From Bacteroidota bacterium (GTDB lineage Bacteria > Bacteroidota > Ignavibacteria > Kapaibacteriales > UBA2268), in assembly GCA_021780815.1 (NCBI GenBank), contig JAJXYC010000015.1, positions 399,796-463,795 on the forward strand: a stretch of 64,000 nucleotides of DNA, given 5' to 3'. Positions within the stretch are counted from its first letter, which is position 1, and each line of letters begins with the position of its first letter. Shown piece by piece: positions 27,617 through 34,961 of the stretch. The position numbers were made by a program, and so were the translations under genes. The notes below the pieces were generated by a model. That model searched no databases and had not been told where the DNA came from. It was given only the letters and a program-made list of their open reading frames with translations.

Positions 27617-29608
27617 ATGAAAAATTTTTATAAAACATCTGTTACCCTACTTTGTATAGTTTTTTTGATTAATCATATCAACACATTTGCTAAAAATGAT
27701 TATCAAAACAAGTTACAATCAGCCATTTCAACTCCTACCAAATTTATTCAGCAAGATTTTGATGTTTTATCATATTATCCTAAAATACACTTTGTAGATA
27801 TTCCAAACAAAAAGGTTAATGCAGAAAATACAATTACTTTTGTTTGGTTAATGCGAACTGATACAAGTAAATTTTATTTTCATTTGCGTGGATTATCAAT
27901 AGATTCAGTATTTTATAACAACAAACTTGTTTCTTACGATAAAGTTGGAGACACAACATCTGCAACATATCATTTTGAAATTACACCACCGAAATTAGAC
28001 TTAGCCGATACAGTTCAAGTTAGGATTGTATATCATGGCAGTATGACCAATGAAGGAGGTGTGCAAGCATGGGGTGGAGTACATTATCAAGACACCACTT
28101 TATTTGCTTTGGGCGTTGGCTTTTTAAATAATTACGTATGCACAACGGAACATTGGATGCCCTGTTATGACCATCCATCAGACAAGGCATTATTTAAAGC
28201 AGACTTTTATACACCAGACGGTTATACAGTAGTTTCTAATGGGATAGGTTCTTTGGTATCCAAAAATAATGGCATTTCTTTATGGCGATATAACTTAAAT
28301 GAGCCAGTTGCAACTTATTTGCTAACTTTTGTAATTGGAAAATTTGAAAAATTAACTTTTTCAGGGGCAAATATTCCAATCATAGTTTATGCAAATTCAC
28401 AAGACACAATAGCCTCAAATTATGCATTCAAAAAAACTCCTGAAATGCTCAATTATTTTACTGAAATTTATGGCAACTATCCATTTGAAAGTTTAGGGTA
28501 TGTCCTTACTAAACTGGGTTCTATGGAAAGTCAAACAATGATAAACTTTTTTAAACCTCTTGTGTTTGCAACTTATTCACAAAAAGATAGTATGAATCTA
28601 ACTGCGGCACATGAAATGTCGCATCAATGGCTCGGTAATTCCGTTACTCCTTTGGATTTTCGAGATGCTTGGTTAAATGAATCGTTTGCAACTTATTCTG
28701 AATCTTTATGGAAAGAGCATATTTTAGGCTTCCAGTCATATTTGCTTGAACAAGAAAACAAGATGACAAAATATTTTAAAAATATAGTCCCACTTGAAGG
28801 AATAATTCCGCTTTACGATTATCCTCGTACTTCGGCAACATCAAATTATCCTACAACTATATATTATAAAGGTGCTTTAGTTCTTGGTATGCTAAGATTT
28901 AAATTAGGCGATTCGGTTTTCTTTGCTACTTTGAAAAGTTATTTAAATACATATCAATATCAAAATTCCAGCACAGAATTATTGAAGTCTTTTTTTGAAG
29001 AACATTCGTCCCAAAATTTAACACAATTTTTTAACCAATGGGTTTACAAAGTAGGGTGGCCTAAAATTGACATAACATTAAATGTTGATGAACTACCTAA
29101 TAATAAAACTATCCTTCATTCTGTGCTTATTGAACAAAATAATCCTTCGGATTGGGAGTTGTTCTTAGATTTACCTATGAGTATTACTATTAAGAAATCT
29201 GATGGAAATATAATTGATACCGTTGTTACAATGAATGGCAATGCCTTGACAATTCCATTTAATGATATTCCAATAGATACCGTTTTAATTAACAAAGGTA
29301 ACAAAGTTAAAACTTTAATGCAGTTACAATCTTATAAAATCAACAATTTACTCTCTGTTCAAAGTAATGTTCCAAACTCAATCCATTTTAATCTTTACGA
29401 GAGAAATTTGAGTATTTCTTTACCAGAGATGAAAGATGAGATTCAAATGAAAATTTATGATTATTTGGGACGAGAATCTTTTTCAGAAAATTTTTATGAT
29501 AAACAAGAAATATTTATTAATTTGCAAAAATTAAATCAAGGTTTTTATACAATTACCTTAATAAACAAAGGGAATTTGATATATTCAAACAAAATCATAC
29601 TGCAATGA
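27617..29608 (+). CDS. M1-family metallopeptidase with T9SS sorting domain
   Basis: 663 residues. A signal peptide (LLCIVFLINHINTFA) is followed by an M1 aminopeptidase domain: substrate-binding GSMESQTM (variant of GAMEN), the zinc motif HEMSHQWLGNS (His333, His337) with the distal Glu ligand in WLNESFATYSE, and the helical domain after it. The last about 85 residues (NVPNSIHFNLYERNLSISLP ... KLNQGFYTITLINKGNLIYS) are a T9SS C-terminal sorting domain, so the enzyme should be exported to the cell surface and degrade peptides there. Its stop overlaps the next start (ATGA). Confidence 0.93.
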   Translation: MKNFYKTSVTLLCIVFLINHINTFAKNDYQNKLQSAISTPTKFIQQDFDVLSYYPKIHFVDIPNKKVNAENTITFVWLMRTDTSKFYFHLRGLSIDSVFYNNKLVSYDKVGDTTSATYHFEITPPKLDLADTVQVRIVYHGSMTNEGGVQAWGGVHYQDTTLFALGVGFLNNYVCTTEHWMPCYDHPSDKALFKADFYTPDGYTVVSNGIGSLVSKNNGISLWRYNLNEPVATYLLTFVIGKFEKLTFSGANIPIIVYANSQDTIASNYAFKKTPEMLNYFTEIYGNYPFESLGYVLTKLGSMESQTMINFFKPLVFATYSQKDSMNLTAAHEMSHQWLGNSVTPLDFRDAWLNESFATYSESLWKEHILGFQSYLLEQENKMTKYFKNIVPLEGIIPLYDYPRTSATSNYPTTIYYKGALVLGMLRFKLGDSVFFATLKSYLNTYQYQNSSTELLKSFFEEHSSQNLTQFFNQWVYKVGWPKIDITLNVDELPNNKTILHSVLIEQNNPSDWELFLDLPMSITIKKSDGNIIDTVVTMNGNALTIPFNDIPIDTVLINKGNKVKTLMQLQSYKINNLLSVQSNVPNSIHFNLYERNLSISLPEMKDEIQMKIYDYLGRESFSENFYDKQEIFINLQKLNQGFYTITLINKGNLIYSNKIILQ

Positions 29609-30333
29609 CAAGTAAAGAAGAAATAATTTCGAATATAAAGTTTAATTATACAAAAGTAAGAAACGAAATCATAGAAAAAGCACAAAGAGAATACAGGAAT
29701 CCGGGCGAGATTACTCTTATTGCTGTATCAAAAACATTCTCAACAGAAATTTTAGAATATGCTTTGGAATCTGGTATTCGTATTTTCGGAGAAAATTATG
29801 CTCAAGAAGTTCGAGATAAAATTGCTTTTTTCGAGGACAAACCAGTTAAGCCTCATTGGCATTTTATTGGTCATTTACAAACAAATAAAGTGAAATATTT
29901 AATTCCATATATTAAATTAATTCACACTGTAGATTCTTTTGAACTAGCTTCTGAAATTAACAAACGTGCTGAACAATATAATTTAATTCAAAATATATTA
30001 ATACAAGTAAATACTTCTTCCGAAGAAACAAAATACGGAATTTTACCCGAAGATGCTATTAATCTTTCTCAAAGTGTTTTGTCATTACATAACTTAAATT
30101 TAATTGGTTTAATGACCATCGGAACATTTTCTACCGATGAGTCTGTAATTAGAGAAGAATTTAGCATGCTTCGTAATTTAAGATACGAGGTAAATAATAA
30201 ATTAGGAATAGAAAAATTAACCGAGTTGTCAATGGGAATGTCCAACGATTATTTAATTGCTATTGAAGAAGGTAGCACAATATTAAGAGTTGGTACAGCA
30301 ATTTTCGGAGAAAGAAATTATTCTAAAACATAA
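29605..30333 (+). CDS. YggS/PROSC-family pyridoxal-phosphate homeostasis protein
   Basis: 242 residues, an alanine-racemase-like single-domain PLP-binding protein that buffers PLP and influences amino-acid/keto-acid balance. The PLP lysine lies in LIAVSKTFSTE; GENYAQEV, HFIGHLQTNKVKYL, LIQVNTSSEETKYG, LMTIG and LSMGMSNDYLIAIEEGSTILRVGTAIFG are the family motifs in order. It is coupled to the preceding peptidase by a 4-base overlap and followed by the nucleoside phosphorylase after 17 bases. Confidence 0.95.
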   Translation: MTSKEEIISNIKFNYTKVRNEIIEKAQREYRNPGEITLIAVSKTFSTEILEYALESGIRIFGENYAQEVRDKIAFFEDKPVKPHWHFIGHLQTNKVKYLIPYIKLIHTVDSFELASEINKRAEQYNLIQNILIQVNTSSEETKYGILPEDAINLSQSVLSLHNLNLIGLMTIGTFSTDESVIREEFSMLRNLRYEVNNKLGIEKLTELSMGMSNDYLIAIEEGSTILRVGTAIFGERNYSKT

Positions 30334-30350
30334 AAAATAATAATAGAATT

Positions 30351-31187
30351 ATGGAAAATCAAAATCAATTATCTCTTAAAGAAAAAATAAACCAAGCAGT
30401 ATCCAAGATACACGAATTTACTCAGAAACAGCCTGAAATAGGAATAATTCTTGGGACAGGTCTTGGGGGAGTTATAAAAGATATAAGTCAAGAAGTTACA
30501 ATTAAATATAGCAATTTACCACATTTTCCTATTTCCACGGTTGAAAGCCATCAAGGGAATTTGATTTTTGGGAAAATCAACAATCAAGATGTTGTAATAA
30601 TGCAAGGACGTATGCATTATTATGAAGGCTACTCTATGAAAGAAATCACTTTCCCAATTTACGTTATGAAAGCATTAGGAATCAAGACTTTATTAATATC
30701 AAATGCTTGTGGCTCTGTCAATCCAAGACTTCCTAAGGCAAGCATAATGATAATTGACGACCATATAAATTTATTGGGCGACAATCCTTTAATTGGTCCA
30801 AATGATGCTTCATTAGGAGTACGTTTCCCAGATATGAGTGAACCTTATAGCCAAGAACTAATAAAATTAGCCGAAGATATCGCCTTAGAAGAAAAAATCA
30901 AAATTTATAAAGGTGTGTATGCCGCTATGACAGGTCCAAATCTCGAAACAAAAGCTGAATACAGAATGCTACAATATATTGGTGCTGATGTTGTTGGTAT
31001 GAGTACTGTCCCTGAATGTATCGTTGCAAATTATTTGGGATTGAAAGTTTTTGGTGTTTCCATAGTTACTGACGAATGTTATCCCGATGCTTTAAAACCA
31101 GCAAAATTGGAAGAAATTCTCGAAATTGCAAGCAATACTGAACCAAAATTAACAAAATTAATTGAAAAAATGTTAGAAAAGTTGTAA
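30351..31187 (+). CDS. punA: Purine-nucleoside phosphorylase (trimeric type)
   Basis: 278 residues, typical for the trimeric PNP/MTAP family. It phosphorolyses purine nucleosides to base plus ribose-1-phosphate. Motifs: GIILGTGLGG (phosphate binding), STVESHQGNL, MQGRMHYYEGYSMKEI, TLLISNACGSVNP, GVYAAMTGPNLETKAEYRML with the catalytic-site Glu, and GADVVGMSTVPECIVANYLG with the purine-contacting Met; the later VTDECYP has the base-specificity region where guanosine/inosine enzymes typically have Asn (here Asp). Part of a tight plus-strand run 27617-32750. Confidence 0.93.
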   Translation: MENQNQLSLKEKINQAVSKIHEFTQKQPEIGIILGTGLGGVIKDISQEVTIKYSNLPHFPISTVESHQGNLIFGKINNQDVVIMQGRMHYYEGYSMKEITFPIYVMKALGIKTLLISNACGSVNPRLPKASIMIIDDHINLLGDNPLIGPNDASLGVRFPDMSEPYSQELIKLAEDIALEEKIKIYKGVYAAMTGPNLETKAEYRMLQYIGADVVGMSTVPECIVANYLGLKVFGVSIVTDECYPDALKPAKLEEILEIASNTEPKLTKLIEKMLEKL

Positions 31188-31190
31188 CCT

Positions 31191-31793
31191 ATGAATATTG
31201 CTTCTGAACCAATTTCCACATTGATATTTTTTATAACTGTATTATCCAGTTTTTATGCTTTATATATAAAACCAACAATAATTAATAAGTTTGCATTAGA
31301 CCCTTATTCAATTGCAAAGGGTAAAAAAATATCAACAATTTTATTTAGCGGATTTTTGCATTCTAACCTGGCGCACTTGATATTTAATATGTTTTCTTTT
31401 TATTTCTTTGCTTTTCCATTAGAAAAAATTATTGGTAGCAGAAATTTTTTCATATTGTATTTTTCAACATTAATAATTTCTAATATTCCAACAATTATAA
31501 AAGAAAAAAACAATTATTATTATAGAGCCATTGGTGCTTCAGGAGCAATTTCAGGTGTTATTTTTTCATTTATTATATTTGAACCTACAATGGGAATATT
31601 AATCTTTCCTATTCCATTTCCTTTACCTGCATTTATCTTTGGAATTTTATATTTAACTTGGAGTTATTTTGCTTCAAAACAAAATCAAGATATGATAAAT
31701 CACGATGCACATTTTTGGGGAGCAATTTCAGGAATATTAATCACTATAATTTTAGAACCATCATCAATTAATTATTTTTTAAGGAACCTTTAA
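31191..31793 (+). CDS. Rhomboid-family intramembrane serine protease
   Basis: 200 residues with about six transmembrane helices. HSNLAHLIFNMFSFYFFA is the conserved rhomboid HxxxxHxxxN segment, GASGAISG holds the catalytic Ser (about residue 117), and HFWGAISG in the last helix holds the catalytic His (about 174). It cleaves membrane-embedded substrates; the substrate is unknown. Three bases separate it from the phosphorylase gene and its stop abuts the next start. Confidence 0.92.
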   Translation: MNIASEPISTLIFFITVLSSFYALYIKPTIINKFALDPYSIAKGKKISTILFSGFLHSNLAHLIFNMFSFYFFAFPLEKIIGSRNFFILYFSTLIISNIPTIIKEKNNYYYRAIGASGAISGVIFSFIIFEPTMGILIFPIPFPLPAFIFGILYLTWSYFASKQNQDMINHDAHFWGAISGILITIILEPSSINYFLRNL

Positions 31794-32750
31794 ATGAATA
31801 ATTTACCAACATACTCAGATATAGAATCCGCACATAAAAGAATATATAATATTATTCAACGGACACCTGTAATGTTTTCTCGTGGAATAAATAAAATAAC
31901 AGGCGCAAGCGTATTTTTTAAGTGTGAAAATTTTCAAAGAGTTGGAGCTTTCAAATACCGTGGCGCGACAAATGCCGTACAATTATTATCAGATGAAGAA
32001 ATACAAAAAGGAGTTGTAACACATTCATCAGGCAACCATGCGCAAGCATTAGCTCTTGCGGCAAAAATCCGAAAAGCAAAAGCTTATATTGTTATGCCAA
32101 ATACCGCTCCTAAAATAAAAGTAGAAGCAGTTAAAAGCTATGGTGGAGATGTAATTTTTTGCGAGCCAACTTTAAAAGCTCGTGAAAAAACAGCAAAAGA
32201 TATTATTGAACAAACAGGAGCAATTTTAATCCATCCTTACGATAACTCAAATGTGATTGCCGGACAAGGTACTGCCGCAAAAGAATTGTTTGAAGAACTG
32301 GGTGCTATAGATATTATTATTGCCCCAATCGGAGGTGGTGGTTTAATGAGCGGTACTGCTATTGCTACCAAATTTATTTCTTCTCAAACTATGATTATAG
32401 GATCTGAACCTAAAAATGCTGATGATGCTTTTCGTTCTTTCTATTCGGGTTATTTAATACCTTCTGATAATCCTAAAACTATTGCCGATGGACTTTTAAC
32501 ATCTTTAAGTCAAAAAACTTTTTCCATAATAAAGCAAAATGTAACAAGAATTTTAACTGCAAGCGAAGAAAGTATAATTGCGGCAATGAAACTGATATTA
32601 ACAAGAATGAAAATAATCGTTGAGCCTTCTGCCGCTGTACCTCTTGCCACAATGTTAGAAAATCCTGATATTTTTCTTGGAAAAACAGTAGGTATAATAC
32701 TTTCGGGTGGAAATCTGGATTTAGATAACTTGCATTTTTATAATTTATAA
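31794..32750 (+). CDS. Threonine/serine dehydratase (PLP fold type II)
   Basis: 318 residues. FKCENFQRVGAFKYRGATNAV carries the PLP lysine, SSGNHAQALALAAK the phosphate-loop Asn-His, GGGGLMSG the glycine-rich PLP phosphate loop, and ILSGGNLDLDNL the C-terminal site with Ser-Gly-Gly-Asn. It lacks the C-terminal ACT regulatory domain of biosynthetic IlvA, so it resembles catabolic threonine dehydratase or serine racemase/dehydratase. A Shine-Dalgarno-like AAGGAA precedes it. Product: 2-oxobutanoate plus ammonia from threonine. Confidence 0.92.
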   Translation: MNNLPTYSDIESAHKRIYNIIQRTPVMFSRGINKITGASVFFKCENFQRVGAFKYRGATNAVQLLSDEEIQKGVVTHSSGNHAQALALAAKIRKAKAYIVMPNTAPKIKVEAVKSYGGDVIFCEPTLKAREKTAKDIIEQTGAILIHPYDNSNVIAGQGTAAKELFEELGAIDIIIAPIGGGGLMSGTAIATKFISSQTMIIGSEPKNADDAFRSFYSGYLIPSDNPKTIADGLLTSLSQKTFSIIKQNVTRILTASEESIIAAMKLILTRMKIIVEPSAAVPLATMLENPDIFLGKTVGIILSGGNLDLDNLHFYNL

Positions 32751-32762
32751 GTTGCTTAATAT

Positions 32763-33211
32763 TTACCATATTTTTGGTCGGGAATCTTTTTTATTGATTA
32801 TTCTAACACTTTCGCCAGTTGCTTTGATTACAAACAATCAATTCTTTATTGCAAATTTATCGGATTCTAACTTTACCGAAATATAAGCAACTGCTCCAAT
32901 TAAATCATTATTCGCATATTCTTTAAATACTTCCTTTTGATAATGCTCCTTTGCTCACATTGAAGTATTTGATATTTAGATGCCTTTAGATTGTAATAAT
33001 TTAACTAATGCCCAATCTACAAGCGATTCTACAAATTTTCCTCATCTTGTTTCTATCTCACTTAAAATTTTAAAGCAACTTTTTAAATTGTGCATCGGTT
33101 TCTTTGAACTTCCTATCTGTTTCTAATGATTATTCTGATAGCAACTTCTTTTTTTCTTGAAACATTAACCATACTTTGTTTTTCAGTTTTTCTTTTAATC
33201 TCTTTTGTCAT
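32763..33211 (-). pseudogene. Decayed DUF3782-family (PD-(D/E)XK-like) gene
   Basis: This fills most of the 644-base gap 32751-33394. On the minus strand an ATG at 33211 starts MTKEIKRKTEKQ, then in changing frames come FKETDAQFKKLL, GKFVESLVDWALVKLLQSKG, EHYQKEVFKEYANNDLIGAV followed by AYISVKLESDKFAIKN, stop, LFVIKATGESVRIINKKDSR. This order matches DUF3782 proteins ('KLVESLVE..LVKLL..RGI ... FPEY.DK.IYGAVAYL..ESD.YA...GLFVI+ATG.SA.IIN'), common in Bacteroidota and cyanobacteria. Multiple stops and frameshifts, plus loss of the central catalytic stretch, mark it as dead. Confidence 0.72.
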
Positions 33212-33309
33212 TTTTGCAATTCTTTTAAAGTCAATTACATTAAATTAAAACTCTAATTTAATAAATTCTATTTATTTTTCTGAATTTAAGAGCAGTAAAA
33301 ATATAAATA

Positions 33310-33351
33310 GAAACTGCCCTATTAGCATAACAAATACTAATAAGGCAGTTT
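33310..33351 (-). terminator. Terminator of the rpsU operon
   Basis: Inverted arms AAACTGCC-C-TATTAG (33311-33325) and CTAATA-A-GGCAGTTT (33337-33351) with one internal mismatch and an 11-base loop. On the minus strand a T-rich tract follows the hairpin. It lies 43 bases beyond the rpsU stop. Confidence 0.65.
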
Positions 33352-33394
33352 AGCAATAAAAATAAGTATTAGAATCGTTTTATAGAATTCAATA

Positions 33395-33583
33395 TTAATT
33401 TGTGCTGAAAATTCTATGACGACGAGCGGCTTTCGCACGAGCAAGTCGTTTTTCTATACTGGGCTTAGTATAAGCAGTTCTTTTCTTAAATTCACGTAGA
33501 ATACCACTGCGTTCATATTTTTTCTTAAAACGTCTTAAAGCTCTATCAATGTTTTCATTAGATTGCAACGTAACGCCTATCAC
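33395..33583 (-). CDS. rpsU: Small ribosomal subunit protein bS21
   Basis: 62 residues: SNENIDRALRRFKKKYERSGILREFKKRTAYTKPSIEKR ... ARAKAARRHRIF is typical basic bS21, which sits near the 3' end of 16S rRNA. It starts with GTG preceded by TAAAGGAGGTGA (33589-33600 on the minus strand), an almost full complement of the 16S anti-Shine-Dalgarno sequence, while most genes in this window have none. In Bacteroidota, bS21 helps occlude the anti-SD and rpsU is an SD-bearing exception thought to allow autoregulation; this sequence fits that model. It follows a 135-residue partner gene after 14 bases. Confidence 0.95.
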   Translation of the reverse strand: MIGVTLQSNENIDRALRRFKKKYERSGILREFKKRTAYTKPSIEKRLARAKAARRHRIFSTN

Positions 33584-33588
33584 TTAAT

Positions 33589-33600
33589 TCACCTCCTTTA
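33589..33600 (-). promoter_or_regulatory. Perfect Shine-Dalgarno sequence of rpsU
   Basis: Minus-strand TAAAGGAGGTGA ends 5 bases before the GTG start. It pairs with essentially the whole anti-SD core (CCUCC and flanks). It fixes the GTG as the start and overlaps the stop codon region of the upstream gene, so the two are probably translated in sequence. Confidence 0.85.
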
Positions 33601-34005
33601 TGCTTTTAGATTTTCTATTAAACGTTTTTCATTATTTTTTTCAAAATGCACAACGATAGCTTTCCCACCGTCGCTTAAAATTTCTTTAGACCGCACAATA
33701 CCAACATCGTCCCATACAGCGTGGAAGATAATATCTCCAATTTGATATTCATTAAGAGGTGAATACTTAATTGCATCTTCTCTTGAATAATGCACAATAG
33801 CTTTGGCATTATCTTCATGGGATTCAATTGTATCAAGATTTATTAATTGAGTATGGCGACTCTTAGTACATCTAGCCCATTGTTGTCGTCCAAGTGGAGT
33901 TTCAATTGGGTCTCCGATTAATTCGTGCTTAGTAACCTTCATTAAAAATGGTGAATACAAATTGATATATTTCGCACGACGAACTTTTCTTTTTCTGCCA
34001 GCCAT
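33598..34005 (-). CDS. Conserved-looking basic protein with C-terminal tudor/CarD-like module, rpsU partner
   Basis: 135 residues, no signal peptide. The basic N-terminus (MAGRKRKVRRAKY) suggests nucleic-acid binding; the middle has QQWARCTKSRHTQLINLD; residues about 85-135 (YQIGDIIFHAVWDDVGIV ... AIVVHFEKNNEKRLIENL) resemble the small beta-barrel of DUF3553/CarD/UvrD-tail type ('GD.V.H..WG.G.V......V.F...G.K.L'). Its stop overlaps the rpsU Shine-Dalgarno sequence, so a role in translation or transcription is likely by association. I do not recognise a named family for the whole protein. Confidence 0.7.
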   Translation of the reverse strand: MAGRKRKVRRAKYINLYSPFLMKVTKHELIGDPIETPLGRQQWARCTKSRHTQLINLDTIESHEDNAKAIVHYSREDAIKYSPLNEYQIGDIIFHAVWDDVGIVRSKEILSDGGKAIVVHFEKNNEKRLIENLKA

Positions 34006-34062
34006 ATTTTCTCTCTCTTTAAAAATAAGAACGTTTCAAAAATACAAAATTACGAATTTTTG

Positions 34063-34092
34063 TTGACATTACAATATTTTTATTTATATTTG
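34063..34092 (+). promoter_or_regulatory. Bacteroidota-type promoter of the GldL/GldM-like operon
   Basis: TTG at 34063-34065 (in TTGACA), 19 bases, then TATATTTG at 34085-34092. This is the -33/-7 arrangement (TTG ... TAnnTTTG) used by the Bacteroidota primary sigma factor. The first gene starts 63 bases downstream. Seen by eye only, not tested. Confidence 0.6.
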
Positions 34093-34154
34093 ATATTTTT
34101 TAATTTTATTTTCTTTAAAGTTTTAATTTTGTAGCAATTATTTTTGCAGATTTT

Positions 34155-34961
34155 ATGGATATACAGCTAAATTCATTAGATTCTATTAATGGACGTAAAT
34201 TAATCAGAAATATTTATTTCGATTTGAAGTATAACAAGTTAATCACTGGTTTGAACTTGATTTTTATTCTATGGAAAATTTGTATTAACAAAAATAATAT
34301 AGTAAAATACTCTTCAGATAATATTGAAATTGCCCATTCATTAGGGTTTATTCGTGGGACATCGCTATGGATGGAAGAAATTTTTAATCGTTATTACTTT
34401 TCCACATTAAATGCTTTTGTATATTTCGGTGCCGCTATTTTGCTATTGTTAGTTGGGCTACGTAAGTTTTCAACTTTAATTAACGATACAATAGTTATCG
34501 CCGGATTTGTTTTAGAAGCTTCTTTGCTGGTTTTAATGTTTATCTTTTTACTTTTTAATCCAAAAGATGAACTGTTCGAAGAAAATGATAATTCTAAGCA
34601 AACAGAGAAAGATGAATTAATTGATGAAATCGGTGAAATTGCACGAGATTTTGCAAATGCTTCTTTTCAATTGGAAAAGATGAATAATTTCTTCTCGTTC
34701 TTTGAACAATCACAAAAAGATATGATTTTTCAACTTTCTGAACTTACTAAAAATATTGAAAAAAGTTTAAAGCCAAACAATGAAATGCTTGAAACAATGA
34801 AAGAAACGAACATTTTATTTAACGATTTAAAAAACAATATTCAGGCTTTAAATGAAGAAATTCAGCAATCCAGATTAACTAATATTGAAGCTGTGATTAA
34901 AAATCAATTAGAAAAACTTTTACTTGTAAAAATCCACGATGACAAAGCAACCAGTAAATAA
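34155..34961 (+). CDS. Divergent GldL/PorL-like T9SS motor protein (inference)
   Basis: 268 residues. Two adjacent transmembrane helices, about 86-103 (NAFVYFGAAILLLLVGLRKF) and 112-134 (TIVIAGFVLEASLLVLMFIF), are followed by NPKDE and a long coiled coil (about 150-260). This is the layout of GldL, the proton-driven motor protein of type IX secretion, and the glutamate inside helix 2 (Glu121, 'GFVLEA') matches the functional Glu of GldL helix 2 ('G..TEA'). The N-terminal about 80 residues are unlike GldL. The stop overlaps the start of a GldM-like gene, the same gene order as gldL-gldM. Identity is inferred from architecture, not overall similarity. Confidence 0.6.
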   Translation: MDIQLNSLDSINGRKLIRNIYFDLKYNKLITGLNLIFILWKICINKNNIVKYSSDNIEIAHSLGFIRGTSLWMEEIFNRYYFSTLNAFVYFGAAILLLLVGLRKFSTLINDTIVIAGFVLEASLLVLMFIFLLFNPKDELFEENDNSKQTEKDELIDEIGEIARDFANASFQLEKMNNFFSFFEQSQKDMIFQLSELTKNIEKSLKPNNEMLETMKETNILFNDLKNNIQALNEEIQQSRLTNIEAVIKNQLEKLLLVKIHDDKATSK

